From: Tubulanus polymorphus
Taxonomy: Eukaryota; Nemertea; Palaeonemertea; Tubulaniformes; Tubulanidae
NCBI RefSeq assembly: GCF_964204645.1
Contig: NC_134027.1
Coordinates: forward strand, 10,466,485-10,530,484
Direction: 5' to 3'
Length of the DNA stretch: 64,000 nucleotides
How positions within the stretch are numbered: the stretch's first letter is position 1; every line of letters begins with the position of its first letter. The position numbers and the translations under genes are program-made. The notes under the pieces were generated by a model. It had not been told where the DNA came from. It searched no databases and worked only from the letters and a program-made list of their open reading frames with translations. Shown here piece after piece: positions 1-13,049 of the stretch.

Positions 1-330
1 GTTCTTATATGCTGATACCTAGCATGCGTTATATAAGGGGTTCTGTGTGAGTCGAAGTGCACTACGTCATCAATATTGGCGTTTTAAAATAACATTTACA
101 ATGGTGAATTTTGGCGTGAACTATTATTCTATACATTTGATAAATTTTGATAATCATTTTTGATAGGATGTGCACTAGGTCATCAACATATCAGGGCTAG
201 ACTGGTGCCGGTCAATTCAATACAATTATCGATATATTCGAATTCGAATTAACTTTATTGACCATTAATATCATATAATCTATTTCGTATAATCTATTGT
301 CGTCAATGTTAAGCAATATATGTGTTATTT
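1..330. repeat. Dispersed repeat family D, copy 1
   Basis: This stretch matches 41793-42110 over most of its length. Shared landmarks include GATACCTAG, GTGCACTACGTCATCAATAT, GGATGTGCACTA followed by GTCATCAA, and CCAGTCAATTCAA-type text. No coding capacity is seen in either copy. The element is probably non-autonomous. Its left end may lie outside the window. Confidence 0.7.
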
Positions 331-1437
331 TTTCAATGAATCAATGAAGTTTGTTGTTTACAAGATAGTTTACTTGTTTACAAGATATGGCATTGTGGGC
401 CACGAGGAACCACATTTTTCAACTGCGAAAGTTACGATGCCTTGAATATACGAATCACTTGAATTTCGTCAATCGATGAACACACTCGCGAAAAATGGCG
501 AGCTTTTTACGGATAATAATAAGTGCTACTTAGAACTGTTTTTACTCATTAGCCACACGTTGAATTACGTTAGTTAGTTGAATGAACTGGAAAATAACAG
601 CGCGCCTGAGTTGTGAGAACACAAACTCGATAGTGTGTTTACTGCACGTGCCGATTTTCGAACGGATTTTTCGAAAAAGCCATATCGCGGATAATACGCG
701 GAAACGATTATTATGAATTTTTATCCATTGGCGGCGATATATCGTGCGGTCGCATTAATTGCTTTAAAAATAATCAATGCCGCTCGTATACGCGCAGACG
801 AAAAATCGAAGAATCACGAGAACGGGCTTAAAAAACGGTGCATTTTACATATGTTTAAAAATTCCCGCGCGCGCGATACAGATCTATTGTCGCCGGAATA
901 TCGTCGTACGCGCGGCCACCTCTGTTGTTTCTTCGGCGTTCATCTGGCCGACGGTTGAACGGCATAAATTTGACGCCCGTGTCAATAAATGACCGGTGGT
1001 CGCGATTTGGCTGTTTATTTCTGGAATGATGATCCGTGTGATGGGGTGATTTTCCGCACCTGTGATAACATGAAATTACCATTAGATTCATAACTAGAGC
1101 GCCGACGGTGTCATTCAGTATAACCCCTTGCATTGGGCCGGCGAAGATGATACATTTTTTCGCCTCTTCCACGTGTCTCACGGCCTTATGCATGCCTTTC
1201 GGGGCCCAAATGTAGAGTCCAGTTAAGTAGTTCCAGGACGAATAACCTATTTACATTCATCCGCACTACATCCGAGTTTATGCGCTAATCTACCAACGTA
1301 TGGAATATGTTCCTACACCCTTGTACTATTACCCCGTATTCTGGGCCCCTTTTAGTTTTATAGCTTTGAATTTAATCACATCGGTTTGGCTTTAGAAGCT
1401 AAGGCTGTGGGTTTTGTCTCATTAAGACGGCCACATT
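331..1437. other. Intergenic stretch without a supported gene
   Basis: Short open frames occur on both strands, but none has a recognisable domain or splice context. I see no RNA gene or repeat that I can name. Confidence 0.5.
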
Positions 1438-1800
1438 GGGAACCCGCAACACCAGCTAACCCACCAGATGGCGTGGTGAACACTCAGTCTTTCTTAGTCA
1501 AAATTAGTTTATTTTCAATGAATTTTGAACCGAATCTTTTGGCTCCCGAATCCGTATATTATCGCAAGACCCACTAAATATACAATAAATTCATTTTTCT
1601 ACTCAGATATGGGTATAATGTTCATAATTTGATCTATTTCTGAGAAAGGTCCATTCAGTTTTAATTGAAATGTAGAAGAAATCGAATGCGGAAGACCATG
1701 GACGTATCTAGTTTATACGTCCATGGGAAGACCAACTAACTACTAGCGAACTTGGTGGATCCTCGCATGCCATGAGTGGAATCCTCGATTGCCACAGAAG
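1438..1800. repeat. Dispersed repeat family B, copy 1
   Basis: This copy aligns along its length with 26620-26935. Both run from an ACCAGCT / ATGGCGTG segment, through CCCGAATCC and a TTTAATTGAAATGTA segment, to a GGATCCTCG(C)(A)TGCCAT end. Copy 1 carries an extra hairpin at 1692-1730 that copy 2 lacks. It is non-coding. Confidence 0.7.
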
Positions 1801-2734
1801 GTCGCAGATTTCCCATTGAAACACTTATCAACGTGATTGCATTCCAAGTCTGACACGAATTCCTTGCGTTCAGCTGTCTTACCTTTCTTCACACAAAATC
1901 CTTCACACAAAATCAAAATTGTTACAAAATCATCCTGTTTTGCTAAAAAAGTGAAATAAAAGCGCAAAAAGCGTTTGATTTCGCAAACGACTTGACTCGA
2001 ACTACTACAATATACTCTGAATACTCATTCGCAATTTCACAGTACAAGAAAACATGCACCAACTCCAGGTGTCCTTACGTGACTAAATAAAGGTACATTA
2101 AGCCTTAATGGCGGTGAGCCTATACACGGCATATCTTCACATGCAAAACACACAATGTATGGTTACTTTTTAGTCATACATACCGAGAACAAATAGACGC
2201 ACTTGTGCCTCCCATGAAACAACCGCCATTGAAAAGAGAAACGCATGCGTCGAAATAATGCACGTTCGTTTTGCGATATTGTTTAAATAAAAATACGTAC
2301 TTAGGACACACAAATCGGTAACAATGAATATTTCTTGAATAAGAACACCTTAAAGGTTTGTGCCCGCGGAGATATCTTCGGGCAGCACGTGGCAACTTAC
2401 TACGCCGTGCGTGATGGTTACTCTTCGTACGTACCCGGCAAGAGAAAGTAGCGTCGATTGCGCCGCAGGACAATATCAAACATAGCCTCATCGCCACTGA
2501 TTGAGGTATACCAGGGCGAGTTTAATTGGCAATAATTATTTTCGAAAACAATTAGGCCATGCGCTGAGTTTTTTGTTACTTTTTTCAACTTTCTCGCACG
2601 GTAACAAGAGCAATGTGCCGAATTGCTTTGACTTGTGTGTTTTACTAGTTTGCCTTAGTAACGGTCCATTGGTCCTAGGAGAACTTATCAATGGTTTTCT
2701 TTCATAATGTTGCACATATGATATACTACCATGT
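1801..2734. other. Intergenic stretch, nothing recognised
   Basis: Only short overlapping frames on both strands are present, typical of chance. No named feature is supported. Confidence 0.45.
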
Positions 2735-3030
2735 TTTTAAGATAGGGATTCACCCCATTGTTTATTTGATTGGTAGTTTTCGTTTGATTTCTTATGATTA
2801 AGTGTCCCTTACAAACCTGCTTCACCTGCCGGGAGCGAAACAGGAGGGGGGATTTGAAATTTGAAATCAAAGTACATATATGTAGATGTGTGATCGGCGG
2901 TCGAATTTACAGAACTTTTTGTTTAAATCGAAGCACATACACAATGGAAAATTTCAGTTCCATATCACCCTATAACTCTGTATGCATGATATTGAGCATA
3001 CTGCGAAACCAATGGTTTTTTAAATTTTTG
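2735..3030 (+). repeat. Dispersed repeat family A, copy 1
   Basis: The copy contains the family core AGTGTCCCTTACAAACC, CACCTGCCGGGAGCGAAAC and AAATTTGAAATCAAAGTA, then TCGGCGGTCGAATT and AATCGAAGCACATA. The same ordered blocks recur at 12050-12185 (inverted), 18500-18765, 25855-26100, 30700-30945 and 42450-42570. No open frame is conserved between copies, so this is probably a short non-autonomous element. Confidence 0.75.
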
Positions 3031-6000
3031 CGTTAGTTACTTAGATAATCGTGGACAGCTACATAAGTCACGAATATTTTCTCGGTGACTGGCAATGACG
3101 AGGAGTCATCATCGGCACGGCTTTGTTTTGATACGTTATACGTCCTAATTGGCTGTCATGCTGAGCCCACGGCCACCGAGAAACGTCGCGGCAATAATAG
3201 CAGAGCATCGCGTAACCACCGCCAGGCTTCCGGACTCCACACGGGCCCGAGGGTTCGCTACTAATTCTCGAGCACGGCTGATTTTCTCTCCATTTTCATC
3301 GCTTAATGAACGATAAATGGTGTACTATACACGACGCACAATAATCGGGCGAATTTCTTCTGAAACGGTTAGCGTTTCATTTCATAGAAAGACTACCTTG
3401 TTTTGCCAACGAAGATCAATCAGTCGTTCATTCATCTAGTCCACACTCATTCGCCGTATCGGTCTATCTATCATTTTGCTCTTTAAGTGCAATTGTTGAT
3501 GGTTTGAAATTGATGGTTTGCAAAACGTGTCATGATCCATTGAAACAAAGAATACGGATACGCTCAGTGAAGCTCACCTTTATCATTCTGAACTACAATA
3601 TCGATGCATCATTACAACAAGAACTTTTGAATTTTTGAGAAAAGACTGTTTCCTCTTGTTTCATAAAGGGCTTTCTCGAGTGCAACTATTGTAACCGAAA
3701 AGCCATCTTGTGACAAGTGAGGCCCGGCCAGGTTTACAAGTGGTTAGTCAATAACAATCAAAACAACTTTACTCACTAAAACTCTTAAATCATTAGATGA
3801 AATACTAAACTTTTTAAATGAAATAAAATGAACTTTATTGACAATCATTACCTCAAAGCAGGACATCAAAAAGTATTTACAATTATAAAACATAACATGG
3901 AATACCGGAAGTATGTTAGTTACGCCATCTAGTGGAATACCTGAATTTACGGGAAGCCGAAGTACTGACTAAAAGCCAATCCTTCCCAAATCTATCTGGA
4001 TTGAATACCGTGTTTTTAACATCGTGGCTTAAACATGCCGCTATTTTGGAACGGATTTCACGTGCCATAAAAAGCAGTCCTCGCATGAAGAGGACGGAGA
4101 AAACATTTCCTCGACAGGAAAGTTTATTTCCTGCCCGCATCCGTGCTCGCCGAAACGAAATTACTTAAATCAAACCGTCCAGCGCCCGCAGCAGTAATCA
4201 CCGCCCGACGTCAGATATTTTGCGGCCGTGATTCGTCGGATCTGAAGGCGTAATAAACGAGATCAAAGAACGGCGATCACCCCCGATAAACCAGGAATTA
4301 GATCAGGCTTATTACTGCAGCACCGCGCGGTATAATCCGCGCTGGAAGAATTTACTTTATCAATTTGGTTGTGATATTGGAAACGTTTATTAGTTGTCGC
4401 TTCGTTCAATGTTGGATATCACGTTTTGTTGGCTAATGGCAAAGTCGGCAGGATTTATTGAAATCTCGCGTAGCCGGACGATAGATAATAGTCGTTTTAA
4501 GCACTGCGAGATGGGAAAAAGGATGCCCTGAAGCATGTCATCATTCAGACTCAATTTCTGGCATAAAGCTTATTTAATAATCTAGTTTACAGCGAAACGA
4601 GATATTTCCATGCATCGGCATAAAACAGGCGCGAAAGAGACTTCGATCTAAGATGTAATTGACGGTCATTCGTTACATCACTCCCCAGACGGCTAAATAA
4701 TGCGCTATGATATCAGAGCAAGATATACACGTCAGTACATATACATGCATATGAATGATTGTTCTTTTAACTGCCGAAAAACAACTTTTATATACTAGAT
4801 AACAGCTAATTTAATCACAGCAAGTAATTATTGAAGTTTATGAGTGAATATGAGATTTCTTGACTGGTAGACTGAATATTCAGAGTTGATAAGTAATATC
4901 CCACAATTGATGGTTAAACCATTTACTATCTGACAAAGCGAGGAGTTACGAGTTTTGACTAAATTCCATCAGCAGAGAAACCAAAATAGAATAATTACGT
5001 AATTTTACGTTAAATTGGGAAATGTCACCCTAACTGTTAAACCCAAGCGGCCATTTTCAAGTATCAATCTTTTTCTTGTATTTTCTGATTTTCTGCGAGC
5101 ACTGATTGATTGATGTCTGAAGAAAATGATAGTGATCGAACAAGGTAATCATTCGAAATGAAATAGTGATTACATGTAAAATCTGACCTACGATGCAAAA
5201 AATCCCCGAAACGATTTTCGGAAAGGTGCTAATTGAGAAAAAGACTCGGAAACATGTAATTACCTCATCAGTTGTTTCAGCACTGCGGACACTGGGACGT
5301 TTTGCACAGTATACAGATTAAATTACAAGAAAAAACGCTTGCTAATTACATCTAAATTCATCAGCTACCACTGTCTTGTACGTAATAGGATTACTATTTA
5401 CGTGATCGGGGTATCCAGGAGCTTTCAATGATACTGCGTTCACTCTTTTACTTATCAGGCAGTCGGCAATGACCCCTCCAATAGTAGATTTGGTGTAACT
5501 TGGCTGGAATTGACATCTGCTTTTAAGGATTTAAGGGTATGATCCAACAACTAGAACATCAATACTCAGTTTTGCTATTCATTGTCTAGATGAATCTTCG
5601 TTTGTTCTTTGTTTAGCCACCAATGCCACAATATTCAAAATGCTTGGCGATATCAGTTTAAAATAAACCCTGAAATCTCATCGTAAATGAGCACACACAA
5701 ATTAACGATAACTATTCCTGAGGCCCCGTTAGCTATATCATGATCGTGCCAGGCTAGCTGCGTGAGACAATCTCTAGGCAAAGATTGCCGCATGAATGGT
5801 CATCGGCTCGCGTCGATAGGCTAATCAAGGTCGTTAATTAGAATTTCATCCTTTGACCGTCCACCTGCCATTTGAACGGTCAAAGAAGAGCAACAATGGC
5901 TCAAACGGATATTGGAGTTTAACTTGATTTAGAACAGTATCTATGATGTAGGTGTTGTGTCTTATACTGCGGAATATGTGATCTTATTTTGCCATTTCTA

Positions 6001-6072
6001 AGCGATGCAACTGGGTCGATAACGTTATATGTGAACATTTTGAAGAAAATGACAATACGCAATAAGACATTA
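3031..6072. other. Long intergenic stretch without a supported gene
   Basis: About 3 kb of AT-rich DNA. Two overlapping antisense frames near 3916-4168 are of chance size. No splice-bounded coding block, tRNA or named repeat was recognised. Confidence 0.5.
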
Positions 6073-6370
6073 AAAGGCCGTGCCGAGCTTTTATGAGGGA
6101 CAGTTCTATTCCAGGAAAAATAACACTTTTTCGCCGTGAAAAGGGGCAGTTTCCTATTGAAAAATGACAGATCTTAAATATGATTTTTTCGATAACCTAA
6201 ACTTAATCAACGTCTCGACTTAAGAAATCTGAGTACTTGAATAAATCATGAGAATGGATTACTTTCATTAAAAAAGGACATGAAAATTGTATCCAAATTT
6301 CGAAAAGTCGATTTTTTTTAGACTGACTTATTGAAGGGCGCTTTGAAAATTTAGGGGGTTCGTTCGCTAT
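6073..6370 (+). repeat. Dispersed repeat family F, copy 1
   Basis: This stretch matches the reverse complement of 20474-20738. Shared blocks are AGCTTTTATGAGGGACAGTT, CAGATCTTAAATA / TAGATCTTAAATA, AATAAATCAT followed by GAGAATGGATT, and the TTAGGGGGTT end. It is non-coding. The two copies lie in opposite orientation. Confidence 0.7.
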
Positions 6371-6920
6371 CCCCAAACCACTACCCCCTCGGCATGGGCC
6401 TGATTAGTAATAAGAAAAATCGTGTTTGTCTCAAAATTCGATAAAGTGATATTCTGTGAATATGGTTAAATAATGTCACGTTGTTAGGAAGTTGTAATCT
6501 AAATGTTAAAATCTACTTAAAATGTTTTGTGTTTATTATGGAAATTGCGTATTATGAATTTGAAAAGGAGAGTGGCATTTGCTGCGTGATGAATGATCGG
6601 ACTTCTTCCTTCCAAGGTTACATTGACTATAATTTTTTCTAAACTTCGAAGATGTCGAGACATTGTTTTCGGCGACTTTTTAAAGCACCTGCCTTCGTCT
6701 CGGTCGTGTCTCCTGTCACGTGAACCTGTCTCCACGATCTATCTCGATCCGAAATATACCAATTTCGGCAGCTGGTTATTGTACCATCGACTATACGAAG
6801 CACGTGTACCTTCAAACCGATCGAACTATCATCGACCATCGTCTGCGACAAAAGCCGTCTTTCGTCGAGTTTTCAAAACGTCGGTCAAATATTGAATAAA
6901 ACTGTCAGTTATCTGAAAAT

Positions 6921-6942
6921 CACACACACACACACACACACA
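6921..6942. repeat. (CA)11 microsatellite
   Basis: An uninterrupted CA dinucleotide run is read directly from the sequence. Confidence 0.95.
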
Positions 6943-7210
6943 TAAATGTCGATTATAATTTCCAACGAAATAAATCCATACGTTGTAGTTTTGGCTGGCG
7001 ATCCGCGTAGCAACGAAACAATTATAAAATTCGTGTTTATCTAAGGCATCGGTGTTGTCTTGTGTCAACGCCTCATTAAATAGGCGCATCTGTGGTCGCA
7101 CGCATATTACGACGTTGCAACAACATCGATCATTTGCGTTGAAATTCCATCCCTTTTTAAACTTCGAAAACTTGTTGAAAACACAAAAGACTGGCGTTAA
7201 CAGTGGATAC

Positions 7211-7225
7211 GCGCGCGCGCGCGCG
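7211..7225. repeat. (GC)n microsatellite
   Basis: An alternating GC run, a potential Z-DNA-forming sequence. A similar run lies at 11823-11836. Confidence 0.85.
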
Positions 7226-8441
7226 TTAGTACGACGAATTGTACCCACAGTTTCAAGGCTCTTCGCGCGTTGGCGCGTTATGGGCTGATTCGTAATGGGC
7301 TCAGTCGGATGTTACGCACGAATGAATACGTGGTAATACGTACGCTCGTAGATTTTCATCAAATTTGAATTGATGGACCGCCGGCTGTCATCCCGATTTG
7401 TTCAGGAAAACGACTTAATGGCGTCGGCACCGGTGAGAAAGATTGCTTTAAGGTGTGATAAATCATTCGTGTTGCGTCGAATAACCGTGCGCGAAGAAAG
7501 GTCATGATCGCCGAATCCACAGAAATTCATGTCATAGATTCGATTTTAGAATTCGAAATCAAAGAGGCGAAACCTTTAGCAAGATTGATTTAGCATGGGC
7601 CCGTATTTCACTGCAGCATCCTCGTCCACGCTAATGGGTTCCGGGGGTATTTACGTTTTTCATGCATTCGTAACTTCCATTTTGTTGCAACGGAGAACCA
7701 TGGACTCTAAAACGAGGAGTCCTTTCGAATTGAGAGAATAACCAAGGATAAAGCTAGTTTGGAAAGGGAGCCTAATCTGTTCTTCAGTAATGCTTGGACC
7801 TCTGCGTTCTCGTCATTCACCAAGAAATGCCACCTCTATTTAATTAAATACCAACGACCAAAACATCATTTCATTGCAGTTACATACAATAAGAATATAT
7901 TTCTTGTCATCTTTATAATACAAGATCCTCAAATCGAGAATCGAAAACACTTTTTACAGCCCACCGATATGATGGAACGAGCTATGTCAGGATATTCAAA
8001 TATATTATCATTTATTTACAGAGCAAAATATCGTAAACAACAGTGTAATATTAACAATTTAAATGATAATGTCTAGAAAATGCATCGAGTACCTGATATC
8101 AGTATATAAATAATATAGTTCTGCTGAATATTCATGACTAGTGTTGTTTGTTATATGAAATTGCACATGCGCGCGGCGTACAATATTCTCAAAGAAGAGT
8201 CGCAGAAAATAAATTAGTAATCTATCCGACTCAGAATTTGGAATACATAATTGGAGAGTTGTGGTTTATCGTGAGAATTGGCGAATACCAGTAGGTTTCA
8301 GTCTACGCTATTCGAATTACTATATATATAACTGTTGTACCTCGAACGATATAGTAGAGTTTGGACGGTTATGGAGGATTTCGGCATCAGTCGCTTGTCG
8401 AGTCTTCATTTTGTTGAGCCAAAAACAAAAATAATTTATCG

Positions 8442-8447
8442 TTTATT
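8442..8447 (-). terminator. Candidate polyadenylation signal of the ETS gene
   Basis: AATAAA on the minus strand (TTTATT on plus), about 290 bases past the ETS stop codon. It is one of several possible signals in this AT-rich 3' region, so the assignment is tentative. Confidence 0.3.
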
Positions 8448-8736
8448 CATCAATAGCAAACTCGTGTAGTAAGTGGATATTTCCAAAGAGGCTTTGGTAG
8501 CGGAAGGACACCGAAGCGAAGGAAGAGAATTTCGATCTTATAGATGGTGCGACTGTGTTTGAAAACAAAAGAAAAAAATGGAAACAGGTTACAAGGTTTG
8601 AAACCTTATTTCATTGTGAAATGTCCGCCGCTTCTTAGTGAATACACTTGCATTTTAAAAACTGAATCAACTGTGCCTTAATTTGCCACTTTATCGTCCT
8701 AGCAGCACCTAACATGCCGAGCAGATGACGGGCAGG

Positions 8737-9272
8737 TCATGAATAATATGAGCCTAGATGCGATGGCATGTGACTAGTATGATGCGACATTGCGGCGTGA
8801 TTGGCAAAGTTCGAATACAAGTTTGCATTTGTCGACGACCAGTAACTCGACGGCGACGGAAAGAATCCGGAACCCCCGGACGTGATAGGCGCGTGGGCGC
8901 TCATGAAGTTAAACTTGGCGTTGTGGTGGTAGCTACTCATAAGCAGGTCCTGTTGGTATTTTGTGTATGGTGATGGGTCGGCGGTAGTCGGCTGCATCGC
9001 CTGCGCGAGTCCGGCAAAGTCAAATTTATACGCGTATCGTTTACCGTGGACTTTCGTCATAATGTTCTTGTCGTAATAGTACCGTAGGGCGCGACTCAAT
9101 TTATCGTAGTTCATGTTGGGCTTGCTTTTGCGTTCGCCCCAACGTCTGGCCACCTCGTCCGGGTCGACCATCTTAAATTCGCCGTTAGTTCCTTCCCACG
9201 TAATACAGTTCGTGTTGCCGCTGTCGCTGAGGAGCTCCAGTAGAAACTGCCACAGTTGGATTTGTCCGCTAC
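8737..9272 (-). CDS. ERG: Last coding exon: complete ETS DNA-binding domain
   Basis: This exon starts right after a minus-strand CATCGTAG acceptor and runs to a TGA stop. It encodes about 178 residues. The first 95 or so are a full winged helix-turn-helix ETS domain: [37 protein letters not shown], both recognition-helix arginines of RALRYYY, and [10 protein letters not shown]. The remainder is a low-complexity activation-type tail rich in Ser, His, Tyr and Asn. All hallmark residues are present, so it appears functional. Confidence 0.97.
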
Positions 9273-12200
9273 CTACGATGCACAAAGGAAAGATTTCAAT
9301 TATAGTTAAGTTTTCACAAGCTGATCGTCAGTTTATAGCAGTTAAGTCAATAAAAATATTCAACTAAGTGATAAGGCTAGAGCGAGCGTATAGTTAAAAA
9401 ACGGAGAGAAGTTTATACAGTGGCGGAGATAGTGTGGCGAACGAATCAATCACAGATTGCACCCTCGGTTTCCTTTTTCTATTTCCGATACCATTTAAAC
9501 ATCTTTCCTGTCACATCACGACTGCTTTAATGGCGGGTGTAAATGTAATTACGAATGTCCTGAGCGCTAAACATGTTCTATTCGCCGTATAAATACTGGC
9601 TAAATGAGCCTCACAAGATCCTGATAAAAATTCGATTAAGTTTCCGCCGTGATTCCGTCACCGGGTGCGTATCTTCGTCTGCTTGCTCGCGTATGTCAGT
9701 GCGCATTTAAGCTCTATTGTTCTTCGTAAACGGTTTTGTCGTCCGCCGATTCAGCGGCTGACTCTCTAGGGGATTCGATGAAAGAGCTTACGTGCTGGGG
9801 CTCGGTTGAGAGAATACCAAAAGTCGGAGTAGATTCGTCGAAGTTTATTCCCCACAAAATTATATCGCCGGGGAGAGAAAGCATTGTGCACGAGAAGCTA
9901 AGGAAAATCTACGCGATTTCTCGTAGAAGCTATATGTGCATATATACGAGCAAGATATTTCCGTTGCTGGTACAAATCTAAGAATTAATTTTTATCAATG
10001 CAAACTTTTCAAATCCTGTCTTGATCGATGCGCTTTGACTGATCACACAAGGCGACGGATGCATTTGTATGCAAGACTGACAATAACGCGCTTACGGGGA
10101 CGTCAATACGAAACAACAGGGGTCGTGGAAATAAGTCGAGCAAGATGACGTTTTAGCGACAAAAAAATATCTAACATACCTTGTGGTCTCCAGCTTGTGT
10201 GGGATGCATCTAATCCGGCTGGCTTAGTCATTCCTGGTAATGAACATGCACTGGGTGCATAACCTAAAAAGAAAAGAAATTCATCTTTAGAACTTTCGCA
10301 GATTATTTTAGCCCTTTTAGGTTTTCGTATTGGGAGCTATATATCACAATTCATCATGAATGCAGCATTCGGTGCCTTGCCTTTCCTTTTTGTTTTTGGC
10401 TCGTTAATTGATATATTTTTGTCTTCATATTTTACATCATAATATTGTAAATAACATCGGAAATGAATCAATATATATCAAGTGCCAAAATGAATTTGCA
10501 GTTTTGGTTCAAGTTAATTTATAGCGTTAATTAAGTTAGGGTCCCGGCCATCATCGGATTCTCAGAACATATCCTCATCGGATCCTCTGAACATATCAGG
10601 CCGAAAGTTAATTAAAAGTATGGGCATTGACCGATTTCATTTTTCACCAAAAGTCGGTTAGCGCGTTAGGGGTTCGACGTTGACACTGACAATATTCTTA
10701 GATGCAATTACTGGATCCGGAGTGTATTAGTAGTAGCGGCACTTCGGATTTCGTCGGTGATTTTTTGATTAACGGCGAAAAGCAATAAAACAAAATCTTT
10801 CCGCCGCGTACGCGCACGTTCGCTGAGCAAACTTATTTCAAATTACATAAAACACGTGCGCGCCGCCCGAACGTCCGCGTTCGACGAACAGAAATTGATA
10901 TAACGTCAACAGTACTCGATGGTTGATTAGCCTCGAAGAAATCGCGAAAACTGCTCTTCACACGAAAACCCTCAGTCGGCCGATACGGCGACGTTTTAAC
11001 GTGGGAAATCGGGTCTAATTATTGCCGAACGGCGCTACGGCCGATCCCTGCGCTCGTGTCGGGCTCCTCGACCGCACGTGAAACATCTTCGAGCCGTATT
11101 TAGCCAAGAGAAATTAAAATCCCTTTAACTATAAGCATATACGTATTCTCGACGATGTGACAAGTTTTCTCATGTCTTATACCAAGTGCGTGGGATGGGC
11201 TCGGATGACGTATAATTTCATCCCAGATATCAGATATGATATTGAATTGCATCGACCGCCTCGGTTATCGATTATCAAAACTTTAAGATAACTTTAAACG
11301 CAAAATAACAGACATTTCTTATTTTCCCACCCGTATGTTACTGAGAGACTAATTTCAGGAATGGTCGGGTTGCGTTTAAGTATGATGAATAATCTTGTGA
11401 GGGCGTAAATCGGCCGCGGCCAGGTTGGGCTGGCTGGCAACAGTATTCCGGGTAAACAGACCGGAATTTGCGATGTATCACTCTCGCGAAGGATGAATAC
11501 GAATTTGTTTGATCATCTAGATTCGTCAAATCCGTACAATAATTTAATAACATTTCCGTGACGAATGTACAAACAATCGACTACGACGGACGCGCCGGGT
11601 TCAACACGTTAAGTCAATATGTCGTTCTGAGCGACAGGTGCACGCAAAATGCCTCGACTTTACAACGCAAATAACACGACCACCGTCGGCAGCCGACCGA
11701 CGCGCAGGATTTATCAATTTATCAAATAGATAGATTCTAATTAAAAGAAGCTGCATGATTTAATGTTTATTTAATGGATCCAGTATTGTATACAACTATC
11801 CAGCAGGCGATCACAACTGGTTGCGCGCGCGCGCGCGCCAGCGAACGAGCGGGAACGTATCAATTCACGTTTTCTTTTTTGAGTATGTTTTTTGCAAACG
11901 GTTTCGGCGTCAATGCTAAACACAAATGGTCTCAGTATTTTTACGCCTATCTTATCTATTATTCTAAATGTATTTTCTATCTAGAAATTCAAAGCTAGGG
12001 AATTTGTACAAATAAGGTGCAATATATTTTTCAAAGCGTAACAACCTAAAACAATATGACGTCTGAAAGTGCATCTTCACAACTCTATCTGTACTTTGAT
12101 TTCCGATTTCAAAATCTAACCCCCTGTTTCGTTCCCGGCAGGCGTGGCGGGTTTGTAAGCGAAAAAAAGAACAAAAGCAAACCAAACGAAATCTACCATT

Positions 12201-13031
12201 CAGATAAATAAAACGGTCAATCGCTTTTTTTTTAGAAAATCTTCCAGAGCAAAAAGTGCTAAAATTTCGATCGTGTCAAAGACTTCTTTATCGGTTAATT
12301 TCTCGAATTTGAAGAAACATAGGACGAAACGAATACGTGAATATTTTCGCTACGTTTAGTGATAAGAATATTACTTACCAGGACTTTGCGGACTGGTCTG
12401 CGGGGTCCACGGGGTTTTTCCATATGGTGGTTCTGAAAAATAATCGACGAAACCACATGAATATAACCACATATACAAATTAGCAATTGATTCAAATAAA
12501 TAAGATAATAACACAATCAACAATATTCGATATACGGAAAGAAACATGATCCTGTAACTAAAATGTAAAACCGATTATACCATATCCAGTTGAATTTATC
12601 TAAATATATAGGAAGCTAAATTATCATTTAAGAAAAATGAATGACATGACACAAGTGAACATATTGATGATATTTGGCTATTTCGTTAATGACCTCGTCT
12701 TATTTCGGAAGTGTAGATAAAAGAGCTAATCGTTGAGATAAGTGGAATCTCGTAATTGAGATTAAGGCATTTGTTATTTATTTCTATTCATTTCAATTAA
12801 CGGTATTTGGACCGAATGTTTTTCAACCATAAACAATTAACTCCTTAGCTAAGGATGTTATATATTCGGGATGATAAAGAAATTATAAACAAGACAATTC
12901 TTACCTGGAAACATCATGCTGGGAATGCCTCCGAACGTGCAGGCTCTGTAATATTCCTGGTGTTTCATGCTTTGCATCGAAACTTCCTGAGGTCCGCTGT
13001 TAAACGAATACGATTTCATGTTGTCGTAGTT
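8737..13031 (-). CDS. ERG: ERG/FLI1-family ETS transcription factor, 3' four coding exons
   Basis: A sequence-specific nuclear transcription factor of the ERG/FLI1 subfamily, whose ETS domain binds GGAA core sites. Exons in transcript order are 13031-12905, 12432-12379, 10263-10180 and 9272-8737. All are bounded by AG and GT, and every internal junction joins in phase 1. The first three encode a linker rich in Ser, Pro and Tyr. The last carries the whole ETS domain (starting [15 protein letters not shown]), including the recognition-helix segment [15 protein letters not shown], then a Tyr/Ser/His-rich tail ending [12 protein letters not shown], which is close to the vertebrate ERG/FLI1 end. 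The first exon may be internal (acceptor at 13032-13034), or translation may begin at an in-frame ATG at 13049. The N-terminal Pointed (SAM) domain expected of the family was not found in the window. Whether this is the single invertebrate ERG or a FLI1-like name cannot be settled here. Confidence 0.88.
9273..10179 (-). other. ETS gene intron before the ETS-domain exon
   Basis: The intron is bounded by GTATGT and CGTAG on the minus strand. Plus-strand frames inside it (for example 9736-9981) have no domain and look incidental. Confidence 0.6.
11823..11836. repeat. (GC)n microsatellite in the ETS intron
   Basis: An alternating CG/GC run read directly from the sequence. Confidence 0.85.
12050..12185 (-). 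repeat. Dispersed repeat family A, inverted partial copy
   Basis: On the minus strand it reads CCTGCCGGGAACGAAACAGG, then AATCGGAAATCAAAGTACAG, matching the family core. It sits inside the ETS gene intron. Confidence 0.65.
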
Positions 13032-13049
13032 CTGTTCATAAGATATCAT

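Larger units (their letters stand above)
6371..8440. other. Intergenic stretch with two microsatellites
   Basis: It holds a (CA)n run at 6921-6942 and a (GC)n run at 7211-7225. The open frames around these runs are low-complexity or overlap on both strands. The right end lies downstream of the ETS gene. Confidence 0.5.
10264..12378 (-). other. ETS gene intron of 2.1 kb
   Basis: The donor is GTAAGT and the acceptor TTTTTAG on the minus strand. The intron contains a (CG)n run at 11823-11836 and an inverted copy of repeat family A at 12050-12185. No additional coding exon was recognised. Confidence 0.6.
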
